Of a stretch of 64,000 bases of DNA, positions 41,861-50,539 are shown piece by piece (position 1 is the stretch's first letter; each line of letters begins with the position of its first letter). Origin of the DNA: JAYYZW01 sp965217605 (GTDB lineage: Bacteria; Pseudomonadota; Gammaproteobacteria; Ga0077536); contig CBDCJB010000012.1 of the NCBI GenBank assembly GCA_965217605.1, positions 186,001 through 250,000 on the forward strand, in the 5' to 3' direction. The position numbers and the translations under genes are program-made. The notes beneath the pieces are model-generated. The model searched no databases. It saw only the letters and a program-made list of their open reading frames with translations, and was not told the DNA's origin.

Positions 41861-42891
41861 TACGGCACCCTCTCCGACACACGAGCTGCGCTCGCTTCAT
41901 CGTCCAAAACGGATTTCAACGGACGCAAGCGGCGCCAGAACTGCCAGCGCGTATGGCGCGTTAACACGAACGCCGTGTCGCAGGTCGAGATCCGCAACGT
42001 GTCGAATCGACCCTGCCGTAGCGCCGCGCAGGCCGGTCCGAATAAATCCCCTTCGAGGTGCTCGAGTATCGACGCATCGGCGTTCAGCTCGCATACGATC
42101 GCCACCGATCCCCCGGTGCCGAACAAGTTGGCGAGATTAGGGCCCGGAACACGATGGTGCTCGACGCCGCAGAATCGCGCGCACGCCGCTACCAGATCGT
42201 CTTCACCGGCGACTGCGGCGAGCGGCGCGGACGCCCGCGCGGGCGGCGCGCCAGCGCCCCAGAACCACACGCTGTTAATCGGTGGTTTGCCGGCATTTTC
42301 GCGCGCGGCATTGACCGGCGCTTCATGGAGCAGCATCTGAACTTCGGTCATCAAACGGTTCAGCGCACCGGCCCGCCGTACGTCATCGAGAAAGGGTTCG
42401 ATCGCCTTCCCGCGTAAAGCGCGCGGTGAGCGGGTGCTTGTCGCAGCGACATTCGGAACGGAAACGTACCAGCGCAAAGGCGAGCGGCCCCGCTTGAACG
42501 TGATCCCGTCTTCCATGAACGATTCGTTCAATAGTGCGAGCAACGCGTCGGCTTCATCCCCGTCGAGACCGACGATAGGGGCGTCAAACAGAATGACGCG
42601 GCTGCGATCGGCGCGCAGGTGCACCGGATCCGCGCGCAGCAGGTCTGTGGGCGGCGCGTCGAGATCGAAATCGAATGCGGCGGTGACGCCGGCCAGCGCC
42701 GGGGTGTCTTGACCGACATCGCGCAGGCCAAACAGGGAAAGCACCGCCGCTTCGTAACCCGAGTCAGCGATGGCGATACGGTCGGCGAGCGCGAGTCTGC
42801 GCGCAATACGCAACGCTGCATCGTCACGGGCTCGGCCAACCTGCCGTACCGCATCGAGCAGCTCAGGCACCAGGATCTCGATAGTGGCCAA
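41860..42891 (-). CDS. RpfE-like conserved protein upstream of recJ
   Basis: A 343-residue protein of uncertain function, translationally coupled to recJ. Position before recJ in a block with prfB and lysS is that of RpfE-type proteins in xanthomonads and relatives, and segments such as INSVWFWGAGAPP, WYVSVPNVAA and LMTEVQMLLHEAPVNAARE fit that family as I recall it. RpfE has been described as distantly related to cofactor-independent phosphoglycerate mutase; I see no intact metal-binding set. The start is TTG 42891, with no ATG nearby. The assignment rests on context plus weak sequence memory. Confidence 0.7.
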   Translation of the reverse strand: MATIEILVPELLDAVRQVGRARDDAALRIARRLALADRIAIADSGYEAAVLSLFGLRDVGQDTPALAGVTAAFDFDLDAPPTDLLRADPVHLRADRSRVILFDAPIVGLDGDEADALLALLNESFMEDGITFKRGRSPLRWYVSVPNVAATSTRSPRALRGKAIEPFLDDVRRAGALNRLMTEVQMLLHEAPVNAARENAGKPPINSVWFWGAGAPPARASAPLAAVAGEDDLVAACARFCGVEHHRVPGPNLANLFGTGGSVAIVCELNADASILEHLEGDLFGPACAALRQGRFDTLRISTCDTAFVLTRHTRWQFWRRLRPLKSVLDDEASAARVSERVP

Positions 42892-42913
42892 GCGGGCTCG
42901 CCGTGCCGCCGTA

Positions 42914-44047
42914 TCAGAGTCGATCGAGGATGGCGCGCTTGACGGCGTCGCTCTCGGCGGGGATTTCGATCACCGGGCCTGCGCTTTGGCTGATGGCGGT
43001 ATCCGGATCCTTGAGGCCGTGACCGGTCAGTGTGCAGCTCACCACACTGCCTTCGCTGATCTTACCCGCCGCAATATCGCGGAGCAGCCCGCCGACCGCT
43101 ATCGCCGATGCGGGTTCACAGAAGATCCCTTCGCGTTCCGCCAACAGGCGTTGCGCAGCGAGGATCTCGTCATCGGTGAGGCGGTCGAACCAGCCGCCGG
43201 ATTCACGGCTCGCCGCCCATGCCAAGTCCCAGGACTGCGGACGGCCGATACGGATGGCAGTCGCAACCGTTTCAGGGTCGTCGATCATGTCGCCCTGCAC
43301 AAAGGGTGCGGCGCCGTCGGCCTGGTACCCGAGCATCACCGGCCGCTGGTCCGTAACGGCGTCATAGTCGAAGGCGCACTGCTCGTCACAATACGCGCAT
43401 GCCGCAGTCGCCGGAGCGACACTGGCATATTCGCTGTAACCGGTCCAGTAGGCGCTGATGTTGCCGGCGTTACCGACCGGGATACAATGGTAGTCTGGCG
43501 CGCGACCCAGCGCATCGACGATCTCGAAGGCCGCTGTTTTCTGGCCTTGCAGACGGTAGGGATTGATCGAATTGACGATCGTAACGGGTGCCTGCGCGGC
43601 CACGTCCTTGACGATGCGCATGCCGGCGTCGAAGTTACCCTGGATCTGAATGACCACGGCCCCTTCGATCATCGCCTGGGCAAGCTTACCGAGCGCAATC
43701 TTGCCGCTCGGGATCAAGACGAACGCGCGGATACCGGCACGGGCTGCATAGGCGGCCGCTGACGCTGAGGTATTACCGGTCGAGGCGCAGATGAGCGCCT
43801 CCGCGCCTTCGCTGACCGCCTGCGTCACGGCCATCGTCATGCCCCGATCCTTGAACGATCCAGTCGGATTCAATCCTTCGAATTTGGCGTGGATTTCGAC
43901 GCCGCGTCCCATTTCACGCGTGATCGTGTCGAGCGGGATGAGCGGCGTATTGCCTTCATATAACGTGATGATGCGCGCGTTGTCGGCAACGGGTAAGCGT
44001 TTGCGGTAGCGCTCGATGAGGCCGGTGTAGGATCCCTGTCCGCTCAA
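42914..44047 (-). CDS. thrC: Threonine synthase
   Basis: A 377-residue PLP enzyme converting O-phosphohomoserine to threonine. The PLP Lys lies in NPTGSFKDRGMTMAVTQA and the phosphate loop in ASTGNTSASAAAYAARAG. IPVGNAGNISAYWTGYSEYA and VSCTLTGHGLKDPD are further family marks. The short length is that of the class without an N-terminal domain. TTG 44047 overlaps the stop of hom, so the two are coupled. Confidence 0.96.
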   Translation of the reverse strand: MSGQGSYTGLIERYRKRLPVADNARIITLYEGNTPLIPLDTITREMGRGVEIHAKFEGLNPTGSFKDRGMTMAVTQAVSEGAEALICASTGNTSASAAAYAARAGIRAFVLIPSGKIALGKLAQAMIEGAVVIQIQGNFDAGMRIVKDVAAQAPVTIVNSINPYRLQGQKTAAFEIVDALGRAPDYHCIPVGNAGNISAYWTGYSEYASVAPATAACAYCDEQCAFDYDAVTDQRPVMLGYQADGAAPFVQGDMIDDPETVATAIRIGRPQSWDLAWAASRESGGWFDRLTDDEILAAQRLLAEREGIFCEPASAIAVGGLLRDIAAGKISEGSVVSCTLTGHGLKDPDTAISQSAGPVIEIPAESDAVKRAILDRL

Positions 44048-45363
44048 TCAAACGTCTCCATGCGAATGCGCGTGATGGGACCCTCGATATCAGGGAGATC
44101 AGCCATTCTGGAGATGGCCTTGTCAATCGATGCTTCGGCAACGCGATGCGTGAGAATGACGATCGGAACCGTGCGCGCGCCGCTCGACGGTTCCTGTTGG
44201 CGAATGGCTTCGATGCTGATCTGAAGTTCTCCCAGGATCCGCGTGGTATCGGCCAACACGCCAGGTTTGTCGACCGCGCGCAATCGCAGGTAATAGGCGC
44301 TCTTGACCTCGGCCATCGGCAAGATCGGGGTTGCCGTCAAGGCATCCGGCTGAAAGGCGAGATGCGGCACACGGTTATCGGGGTCTACCGTCAACGCCCT
44401 GACGACGTCGACCAGATCACCCACCACGGAGGATGCCGTCGGCTCGGCGCCGGCGCCGGCGCCGGACAACAGCATGGGTCCGACGGCATCGCCGAGAATC
44501 ATGACCGCGTTCATGACGTCATTCACATTCGCGAGCATGTGCCGTTCGGGTATCAAGGTCGGATGCACGCGTAGTTCGATACCGCGCTCAGCATTGGCGG
44601 CGATGGCGAGGTGTTTGATGCGATAACCGAGCGCCTGCGCGTAACGGACGTCTTCGAGCGTTATACCGCGGATCCCTTCGACATATACGTCATCGAATTT
44701 GAGTGGAATGCCGAACGCGATCGCAGCGAGTATCGTGAGCTTGTGTGCCGCGTCGATGCCGTCGATATCAAACGACGGGTCGGCTTCGGCATACCCCAGC
44801 GTCTGGGCTTCACTCAAGACGTCTTCAAAGTTGCAGCCACGCTCGCTCATGGCCGTCAACATGTAATTACAGGTGCCGTTGATGATCCCGGCGAGCCATT
44901 CGATCGCATTGCCGGCAAGCGCTTCACGCACCGTTTTGATCACGGGAATACCGCCCGCCACGGCAGCTTCGAAGGCCACCATCAGGCCCTTTTCCTGTGC
45001 ACGCGCAAAGATCTCATTCCCGTGCAGTGCGATCAGCGCTTTGTTCGCGGTAACGACGTGTTTGCCGTTATCGAGCGCACGCGTGACCAGCTCACGTACC
45101 GGATCGGTACCGCCAATGAGTTCGACGATGATCTCGATCGTCGGGTCGTCAACGACAGAAAACGGATCATCGCTGAGCGCAATTCCGCCGGTATCAACCG
45201 CACGCTGCTTGCCCAGATCGCGCGCGCTCGCGGCAACCACGTCGATGCTACGCCCCGCACGGCGCGCGATCTCGCTACCGTTTCTCTGAAGGACAGCGAG
45301 CGTGCCACAGCCCACCGTCCCGAGGCCGAGCACGCCGATTCTGACTGGGGGTAAGGACGCCAA
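44044..45363 (-). CDS. hom: Homoserine dehydrogenase
   Basis: A 439-residue NAD(P)-dependent enzyme reducing aspartate semialdehyde to homoserine. The nucleotide-binding loop is IGVLGLGTVGCGT. KHVVTANKALIALHG, IINGTCNYMLTAMSERG and YAEADPSFDIDGIDAAHK are the catalytic core. A C-terminal ACT domain (YYLRLRAVDKPGVLADTTRI) gives feedback control by threonine. The start is TTG 45363. It is the first gene of the hom-thrC pair and divergent from tldD. Confidence 0.96.
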   Translation of the reverse strand: MASLPPVRIGVLGLGTVGCGTLAVLQRNGSEIARRAGRSIDVVAASARDLGKQRAVDTGGIALSDDPFSVVDDPTIEIIVELIGGTDPVRELVTRALDNGKHVVTANKALIALHGNEIFARAQEKGLMVAFEAAVAGGIPVIKTVREALAGNAIEWLAGIINGTCNYMLTAMSERGCNFEDVLSEAQTLGYAEADPSFDIDGIDAAHKLTILAAIAFGIPLKFDDVYVEGIRGITLEDVRYAQALGYRIKHLAIAANAERGIELRVHPTLIPERHMLANVNDVMNAVMILGDAVGPMLLSGAGAGAEPTASSVVGDLVDVVRALTVDPDNRVPHLAFQPDALTATPILPMAEVKSAYYLRLRAVDKPGVLADTTRILGELQISIEAIRQQEPSSGARTVPIVILTHRVAEASIDKAISRMADLPDIEGPITRIRMETFD

Positions 45364-45486
45364 TGGAGACCTGCCGGGGACCTATCGCGGTGATTCCGTG
45401 ACAGTTTACCTGCTACCGGTCGGACCTGGTGGAGTTAAAGGGCGATCCATGCAGCATTCCCTCGCACGAAATACGATAATGAGTTC

Positions 45487-46932
45487 ATGGACGACTCGCT
45501 CCAACACGCCGAAGCGCGCCTGCTCGCGCCGGCCGGCGTCGCCTTGACCGATCTCGAATCGGTGCTGACCGATATCTGCAGCCGGCAAGTCGATCTCGCC
45601 GACTTGTTCTTGGAGGTGACGCGCCGCGAGTCGTGGAGCCTCGAAGACTGCATCGTCAAGGAAGGCGTGCACAGTATTCAACACGGCGCCGGCGTGCGTG
45701 CGGTCAGCGGAGAACAGACCGGATTCGCGTATTCCGACGACCTGACCGTACCGGCGCTCATCGAGGCCGCACGCACGGCGCGCGCAATCACACGCCAGGG
45801 TCAGTCGCGCGATATCCGTATCGCGCCCACCGGGAGCGCCAGCCCGGCGCTCTACGCGGCCGACGACCCACTGGCCAGCACCGCCACCGAGGACAAGATC
45901 GCATTATTGCGCGATCTCGATGCGCGGGTCCGTGCCGCCGATGAGCGCGTATGCGAAGTCATGGTCGGCCTGAGTGCGCAACACACCGCCGTCCTTATCG
46001 CAACATCCGACGGCAGCGTCGCGGCCGATGTCCGGCCGCTGGTACGGCTGAACGTCAACGTCATCGTCGAGAAGGATGGACGCCGCGAGACTGCCACGTT
46101 CGGGGGCGGCGGGCGCACCGGCTACGCGGCCCTGTTCGATCGGGGCCGCGCTCAGCAGATCGCGGATGAAGCGCTACGGCAGGCGCTCGTCAACCTCGAT
46201 GCCGTCGATGCGCCTGCGGGCGAGACGACGGTCGTACTCGGGCCCGGTTGGCCCGGCATTCTGTTGCACGAAGCGATCGGACACGGCTTGGAGGGCGATT
46301 TCAATCGCAAAGGGACATCCGCGTTCGCTGGAAAGATCGGCGAACGCGTGGCGGCGGACGAGTGCACGGTCGTCGACGATGCGACCCTACCCGATCGGCG
46401 CGGGTCGCTTACGGTCGATGACGAAGGCATTCCCGGCCAGAGCACCGTGTTGATCGAAAACGGCCGGCTCTGCGCTTACATGCAGGATCGCCACAACGCC
46501 ACGCTGATGGGCGTCGAGCCGACCGGTAACGGCCGCCGTCAATCCTATGCCCATCGCCCCATGCCGCGCATGACCAATACCTATATGTTGCCCGGCCGGC
46601 GCGATCCGGACGAGATCATCAGCGGCGTAAAACGCGGGTTATACGCCGTCAGTTTTGGCGGCGGTCAGGTCGACATTACCAACGGCAAATTCGTCTTCAG
46701 CGCCAGCGAGGCGTACCTGATCGAGGACGGACGGGTGACGGCACCCGTGAAAGGCGCGACCTTGATCGGCAACGGCCCGGACGTCTTGACCCGCGTATCG
46801 ATGGTGGGCACCGACCTCGAGCTCGACAATGGCGTCGGGACCTGCGGTAAGGATGGGCAGTCGGTTCCGGTCGGAGTCGGGCAGCCGACGTTGAAGATTG
46901 ATCTGTTGACCGTGGGCGGTACCCAAACCTGA
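45487..46932 (+). CDS. tldD: Metalloprotease TldD
   Basis: A 481-residue peptidase-U62 protein, partner of TldE/PmbA (not in the window). The metal-binding HExxxH motif is in ILLHEAIGHGLEGDFNRKG. Other marks are GVRAVSGEQTGFAYSDDLT, TFGGGGRTGYAALFDR and the C-terminal GVGTCGKDGQSVPVGVGQPT. It processes small peptides such as microcin B17 precursors or CcdA. In many relatives tldD follows yhdP; here it lies 1.9 kb before rng with a GlcD-like gene between. Confidence 0.96.
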   Translation: MDDSLQHAEARLLAPAGVALTDLESVLTDICSRQVDLADLFLEVTRRESWSLEDCIVKEGVHSIQHGAGVRAVSGEQTGFAYSDDLTVPALIEAARTARAITRQGQSRDIRIAPTGSASPALYAADDPLASTATEDKIALLRDLDARVRAADERVCEVMVGLSAQHTAVLIATSDGSVAADVRPLVRLNVNVIVEKDGRRETATFGGGGRTGYAALFDRGRAQQIADEALRQALVNLDAVDAPAGETTVVLGPGWPGILLHEAIGHGLEGDFNRKGTSAFAGKIGERVAADECTVVDDATLPDRRGSLTVDDEGIPGQSTVLIENGRLCAYMQDRHNATLMGVEPTGNGRRQSYAHRPMPRMTNTYMLPGRRDPDEIISGVKRGLYAVSFGGGQVDITNGKFVFSASEAYLIEDGRVTAPVKGATLIGNGPDVLTRVSMVGTDLELDNGVGTCGKDGQSVPVGVGQPTLKIDLLTVGGTQT

Positions 46933-46948
46933 AGCGGTTAAAACCGCT
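46933..46948. terminator. Hairpin AGCGGTT-AACCGCT between convergent genes
   Basis: A 7-bp stem with a two-base loop overlaps the end of tldD and the converging GlcD-like gene, five bases apart. No T tract is present. Weak candidate. Confidence 0.3.
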
Positions 46949-48383
46949 CCAAGTCCGAATGCGGTAACCGCCCGCCTTTCACATGCATCGCCCCAAACTC
47001 GGCGCAGCGATTGAGCGTAGGCACCGCTTTACCCGGGTTCAATAATTCGCGTTCGTCAAATGCATGCTTGATGGCGTGAAACTGGTCGAGCTCATGGTCT
47101 TTAAATTGAAAACACATTTCATCGAGCTTCTCTACGCCGACGCCGTGTTCGCCCGTTACCGTTCCGCCGACTTTGACGCACAGCTCGAGGATTCGGCTGC
47201 CAATCTTTTCAGCGCGCTGTAACTGATCGTCGTCATTCGCATCGTAGGCGATCAGGGGATGCAGGTTACCGTCGCCTGCATGAAAGACATTCGCCACCGG
47301 CAGGTCGAACTCGAGCGACAGCTCGTGAATATGCTCGAGCACCCGCGCGAGGTGCTTGCGCGGTATCGTGCCGTCCATACAGTAATAATCGGGCGCGATA
47401 CGCCCGACTGCAGGGAATGCCGCCTTGCGGCCCTGCCAAAATTTGAGGCGTTCAGTTTCATCCCGTGAAACTCGAACTTCTCGCGCTCCGGCGCCATCGA
47501 GCAATTGAGTAACCGTATCGGTCTGTGCGGCGACTTCGGCCGCATTGCCGTCGACTTCGCACAGCAGGATCGCTTTCGCGTCCAATGGATAGCCGGCGCC
47601 GCAATACGCTTCGGCGACTTCGATCGCGAGCGCGTCCATCATTTCCAAACCGGCCGGAACAATACCGGCCGCAATGATCGCCGCAACCGCATTGCTGGCC
47701 GTCTGAACCGAGTCGAACGCTGCCAAAACCACTTTCGCGAGTTCCGGGCGCGGTAGGAGTTTGACGGTGATATCCATGATGATGCCGAGTAAGCCTTCCG
47801 AGCCGTGCATCAGCGCAAGGACGTCGAGCCCGGGCGAATCGAGCGCACGGCTGCCGAGCTTAAGCCATTGGCCTTCCGCGCTCAGCACCTTGAGTTCGAG
47901 TACGTTGTGCACCGTGAGCCCGTATTTGAGGCAATGCACGCCGCCTGAGTTTTCGGCGACGTTGCCACCGATCGAACACGCGATTTGTGAGGACGGATCG
48001 GGCGCATAGTAGAGACCGAAGGGCGCCACCGCTTCGCTGATCGCAATATTGCGCACACCCGGCTCGACGGTTGCCGTGCGATTGTCGGGATCGATTTCGA
48101 GAATACGATTGAAACGCGCGAGGCTCAGTAGACAACCCTCGGCCAACGGCAACGCTCCCCCGGATAGGCCCGTACCCGCGCCGCGCGTAACGAGTGGGAC
48201 TGCGTGGCGCGCACACAATGCGACGATGCCTTCGAGTTGTTCCCGAGTATGGGGTAACACCACGACGCGCGGGACCTGATGGTAGGCGGACAGGCCGTCG
48301 CATTCGTACGGGCGTTTAGCCTCGCGCGAGGTGAGTAACGCTTCCGGCGACAGAATCTCGGCGAGTTGTGTTTCGAACGACAC
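46938..48383 (-). CDS. glcD: FAD-linked oxidase, glycolate oxidase GlcD-type
   Basis: A 481-residue flavoprotein oxidising glycolate, D-lactate or a similar 2-hydroxy acid. The PCMH-type FAD domain has PLVTRGAGTGLSGGALPLAE and SIGGNVAENSGGVHCLKYGL. The C-terminal FAD-oxidase domain has VANVFHAGDGNLHPLIAYD and GGTVTGEHGVGVEKLDEMCF. GlcE and GlcF partners are absent. GTG 48383 is taken as the start. That codon straddles the end of a half MITE (CACTAGTG), and a TTG start at 48401 would lie wholly in the MITE. The native upstream region has thus been replaced. Confidence 0.9.
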   Translation of the reverse strand: MSFETQLAEILSPEALLTSREAKRPYECDGLSAYHQVPRVVVLPHTREQLEGIVALCARHAVPLVTRGAGTGLSGGALPLAEGCLLSLARFNRILEIDPDNRTATVEPGVRNIAISEAVAPFGLYYAPDPSSQIACSIGGNVAENSGGVHCLKYGLTVHNVLELKVLSAEGQWLKLGSRALDSPGLDVLALMHGSEGLLGIIMDITVKLLPRPELAKVVLAAFDSVQTASNAVAAIIAAGIVPAGLEMMDALAIEVAEAYCGAGYPLDAKAILLCEVDGNAAEVAAQTDTVTQLLDGAGAREVRVSRDETERLKFWQGRKAAFPAVGRIAPDYYCMDGTIPRKHLARVLEHIHELSLEFDLPVANVFHAGDGNLHPLIAYDANDDDQLQRAEKIGSRILELCVKVGGTVTGEHGVGVEKLDEMCFQFKDHELDQFHAIKHAFDERELLNPGKAVPTLNRCAEFGAMHVKGGRLPHSDLERF

Positions 48384-48452
48384 TAGTGCCCGGTCCCGCA
48401 AATAACTTCCATAATTCGCTGGTCTTTTTCACTCCTGGTGGCGTATCGCCCC
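48383..48452 (-). mobile_element. Half MITE (IS630-related), one arm only
   Basis: Matches the right arm of the MITE at 62739-62903 in reverse, from terminal CTAGTGCCCGGTCCCGCAAA to about the CTTTTTC-TCCTGGTGGCG region. The second arm is missing. It lies between the GlcD-like start and a glgC relic. Confidence 0.7.
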
Positions 48453-48454
48453 AG

Positions 48455-48643
48455 TTGGGTGAAGACCACGATGCGCCACAACCCCGAATGCAGGCAATTC
48501 GTCAGTGCGAAATCGATGATGCGGTAACTGCCGTCGAACAGCATGGCTGCGATCGCGCGGCGAATGGTCAAAGGTTCGAGCGATTTGCCGTCGCCGATCG
48601 CAATGACTATCGCGAGCGTATCGCTGAGGTCGGAGATCAACAT
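48455..48643 (-). pseudogene. Relic of glucose-1-phosphate adenylyltransferase (glgC) N-terminus
   Basis: The frame reads TLAIVIAIGDGKSLEPLTIR, then AIAAMLFDGSYRIIDFALTN and CLHSGLWRIVVFTQ. This aligns by eye with the GlgC start (VLAGGxGxRLxPLTxxRAKPA, FGGxYRIIDFALSNCxNSG, RIxVLTQY). The nucleotide-binding GGxG is changed to AIGDG, and the rest of the about 420-residue enzyme is gone: the frame runs directly into the half MITE. Clearly a fragment, with no sign of function. Confidence 0.75.
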
Positions 48644-48849
48644 AAGGTAGGGGCGCGCATTATACGCTCAAGGGCTATGGATAAAAGCGTCTCGTGGCAG
48701 CTTGTATCGGTATACAAAGGCCCTGCTATCAAACACCTACGTTCGTTTCAAAATTCTCCTGAATTGGCCGGAAGCGGTTGACCGTCGCTATAATGTCGCA
48801 CGCCGCCGCATTCGGCGCTCGCAAAACACACGCTCGAATACTCGCAAGC

Positions 48850-50373
48850 ATGGCGGAAGAATTTCTGGTCAACATCACACCGCAGGAAACTCGCGTTGCG
48901 GTGATCGAGTACGGCGTGCTGCAGGAACTCGCGATCGAACGCTCCAGCAGCCGCGGACTGGTCGGAAACATATACCTGGGCACGGTGTGCCGCGTACTTC
49001 CCGGAATGGGTGCAGCATTCCTGGAGATTGGACTCAATCGGACCGCTTTTCTGCACGTTTCGGATATTGCTGAAGCGATTCGCAAAAACGACGATCAGTG
49101 CGTTGAGATCTCCATCGAGCAGGCCGTCGCAGAAGGCGATCAACTCATGGTTCAGGTCACAAAGGATCCGCTTGGATCAAAGGGCGCACGCCTTACCACC
49201 CACCTCAGCGTGCCGTCGCGCTTCATCGTGTTCATGCCGCGCTCTAATACCGTCGGCATTTCACAGCGCATCGAAGACGAAGCGGAACGTCAGCGCTTGC
49301 GCGATCTGATCCTGGAGCTGAGACCTGGCCTACGACCGCTAGAAGAGCTTGCCGTGACTGCAGATCTTACACGCATGACGTCCGGTAACGGCACGCAGGG
49401 TGGATTCATCGCCAGAACCGCGGCGGAAGGCATAAGCCGTGAAGAACTCGCGACCGATATGGGTTTTCTCGAGCGCATGTGGCAGGCAATTGAAGAACGT
49501 ATGAAAAATGCAGTCGCACCTGCACTCGTACACGAAGACCTACCGTTAATTCTGCGCACGGTGCGTGATATTTCACTGTCGACCGCCGAGAAAATACTGA
49601 TTGACTCACAAGAAAATTACGCGCGCATCAAGCAATTTGCCGAGCAATTTACGCCAGAGCTGGTGCCACGTCTGGAACACTATGCCGGTGATCGTCCTAT
49701 CTTGGACCTTTATTCCGCCGAGGACGAGATCCTGCGGGCATTACAACGCAAGGTTGAATTGAAATCCGGCGGCCATCTTGTATTCGATCAGACCGAAGCG
49801 ATGACCACGATCGACGTCAACACCGGCGGATTCGTTGGCCATCGCAACCTCGAAGAAACGATTTTTAAAACCAATCTCGAAGCCACACAGGCGATCGCAC
49901 GCCAGCTGCGTCTGCGTAATCTCGGCGGCATCATCATCATCGATTTCATCGATATGACCAATCCGGAACACCAGCGTCAGGTTTTACGCGCATTGGAAAA
50001 GAGCCTGGAACGGGATCACTCTAGAATCGCAATCAGTGAAGTGACTTCGCTGGGCCTCGTGCAGCTCACGCGCAAACGCACGCGAGAAAGCCTGGAACAT
50101 ATCCTTTGCGAACCCTGTCCGACGTGTGAAGGCCACGGTTCGGTGAAAACCACTGAGACCGTCTGTTTCGAAATCTTTCGCGAGATCTTGCGCGAAGCGC
50201 GCCAATACGAAGCACAGAATCTCCTCGTCGTTGCTTCACAGGATGTCGTCGATCGCCTCATGGATGAAGAATCCACGAACATCGCCGAACTCGAGGAGTT
50301 CATCGGCATTCCGATTCGCTTTCAAGTTGAAACGGCCTATACACAAGAACAATACGACGTGGTTTTGCACTAG
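48850..50373 (+). CDS. rng: Ribonuclease G
   Basis: A 507-residue endoribonuclease for 16S rRNA 5'-end maturation and mRNA decay. ATG 48850 (MAEEFLVNITPQETRVAVIE) is the homologous start. The S1 domain has LVGNIYLGTVCRVLPGMGAA. The catalytic DNase I-like part has TIDVNTGGF and IIIDFIDMTNPEHQRQVL. The Zn-link is in CEPCPTCEGHG. The protein ends YTQEQYDVVLH, and the stop TAG (50371-50373) is the first part of the terminal repeat of an inserted MITE. Confidence 0.96.
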   Translation: MAEEFLVNITPQETRVAVIEYGVLQELAIERSSSRGLVGNIYLGTVCRVLPGMGAAFLEIGLNRTAFLHVSDIAEAIRKNDDQCVEISIEQAVAEGDQLMVQVTKDPLGSKGARLTTHLSVPSRFIVFMPRSNTVGISQRIEDEAERQRLRDLILELRPGLRPLEELAVTADLTRMTSGNGTQGGFIARTAAEGISREELATDMGFLERMWQAIEERMKNAVAPALVHEDLPLILRTVRDISLSTAEKILIDSQENYARIKQFAEQFTPELVPRLEHYAGDRPILDLYSAEDEILRALQRKVELKSGGHLVFDQTEAMTTIDVNTGGFVGHRNLEETIFKTNLEATQAIARQLRLRNLGGIIIIDFIDMTNPEHQRQVLRALEKSLERDHSRIAISEVTSLGLVQLTRKRTRESLEHILCEPCPTCEGHGSVKTTETVCFEIFREILREARQYEAQNLLVVASQDVVDRLMDEESTNIAELEEFIGIPIRFQVETAYTQEQYDVVLH

Positions 50374-50533
50374 TGTCCTGTCTCGTGAAAAAGTTTCGTA
50401 GTTGGCGGCGGTTTTTCGTCGATGGCAAGGCACGACGACGCCGTATAGCGGGCTCTATACAAGGAGGAGTAACGCCGCCAGCGGCGAAAAAGACGAGCCA
50501 AATATGGAAGTTTTTCACGGGGTAGGGCACTAG
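50370..50533. mobile_element. MITE 1 (IS630-related), between rng and yhdP
   Basis: A 164-bp non-coding element with imperfect terminal inverted repeats (CTAGTGTCCTGTCTCGTGAA on the left; CTAGTGCCCTACCCCGTGAA when the right is reversed) flanked by TA. The interior includes GGCAAGGCACGACGACGCCG and AAGGAGGAG. It closes rng with its own TAG and ends seven bases before the yhdP ATG, so it also forms the yhdP leader. Confidence 0.88.
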
Positions 50534-50539
50534 CACCGA

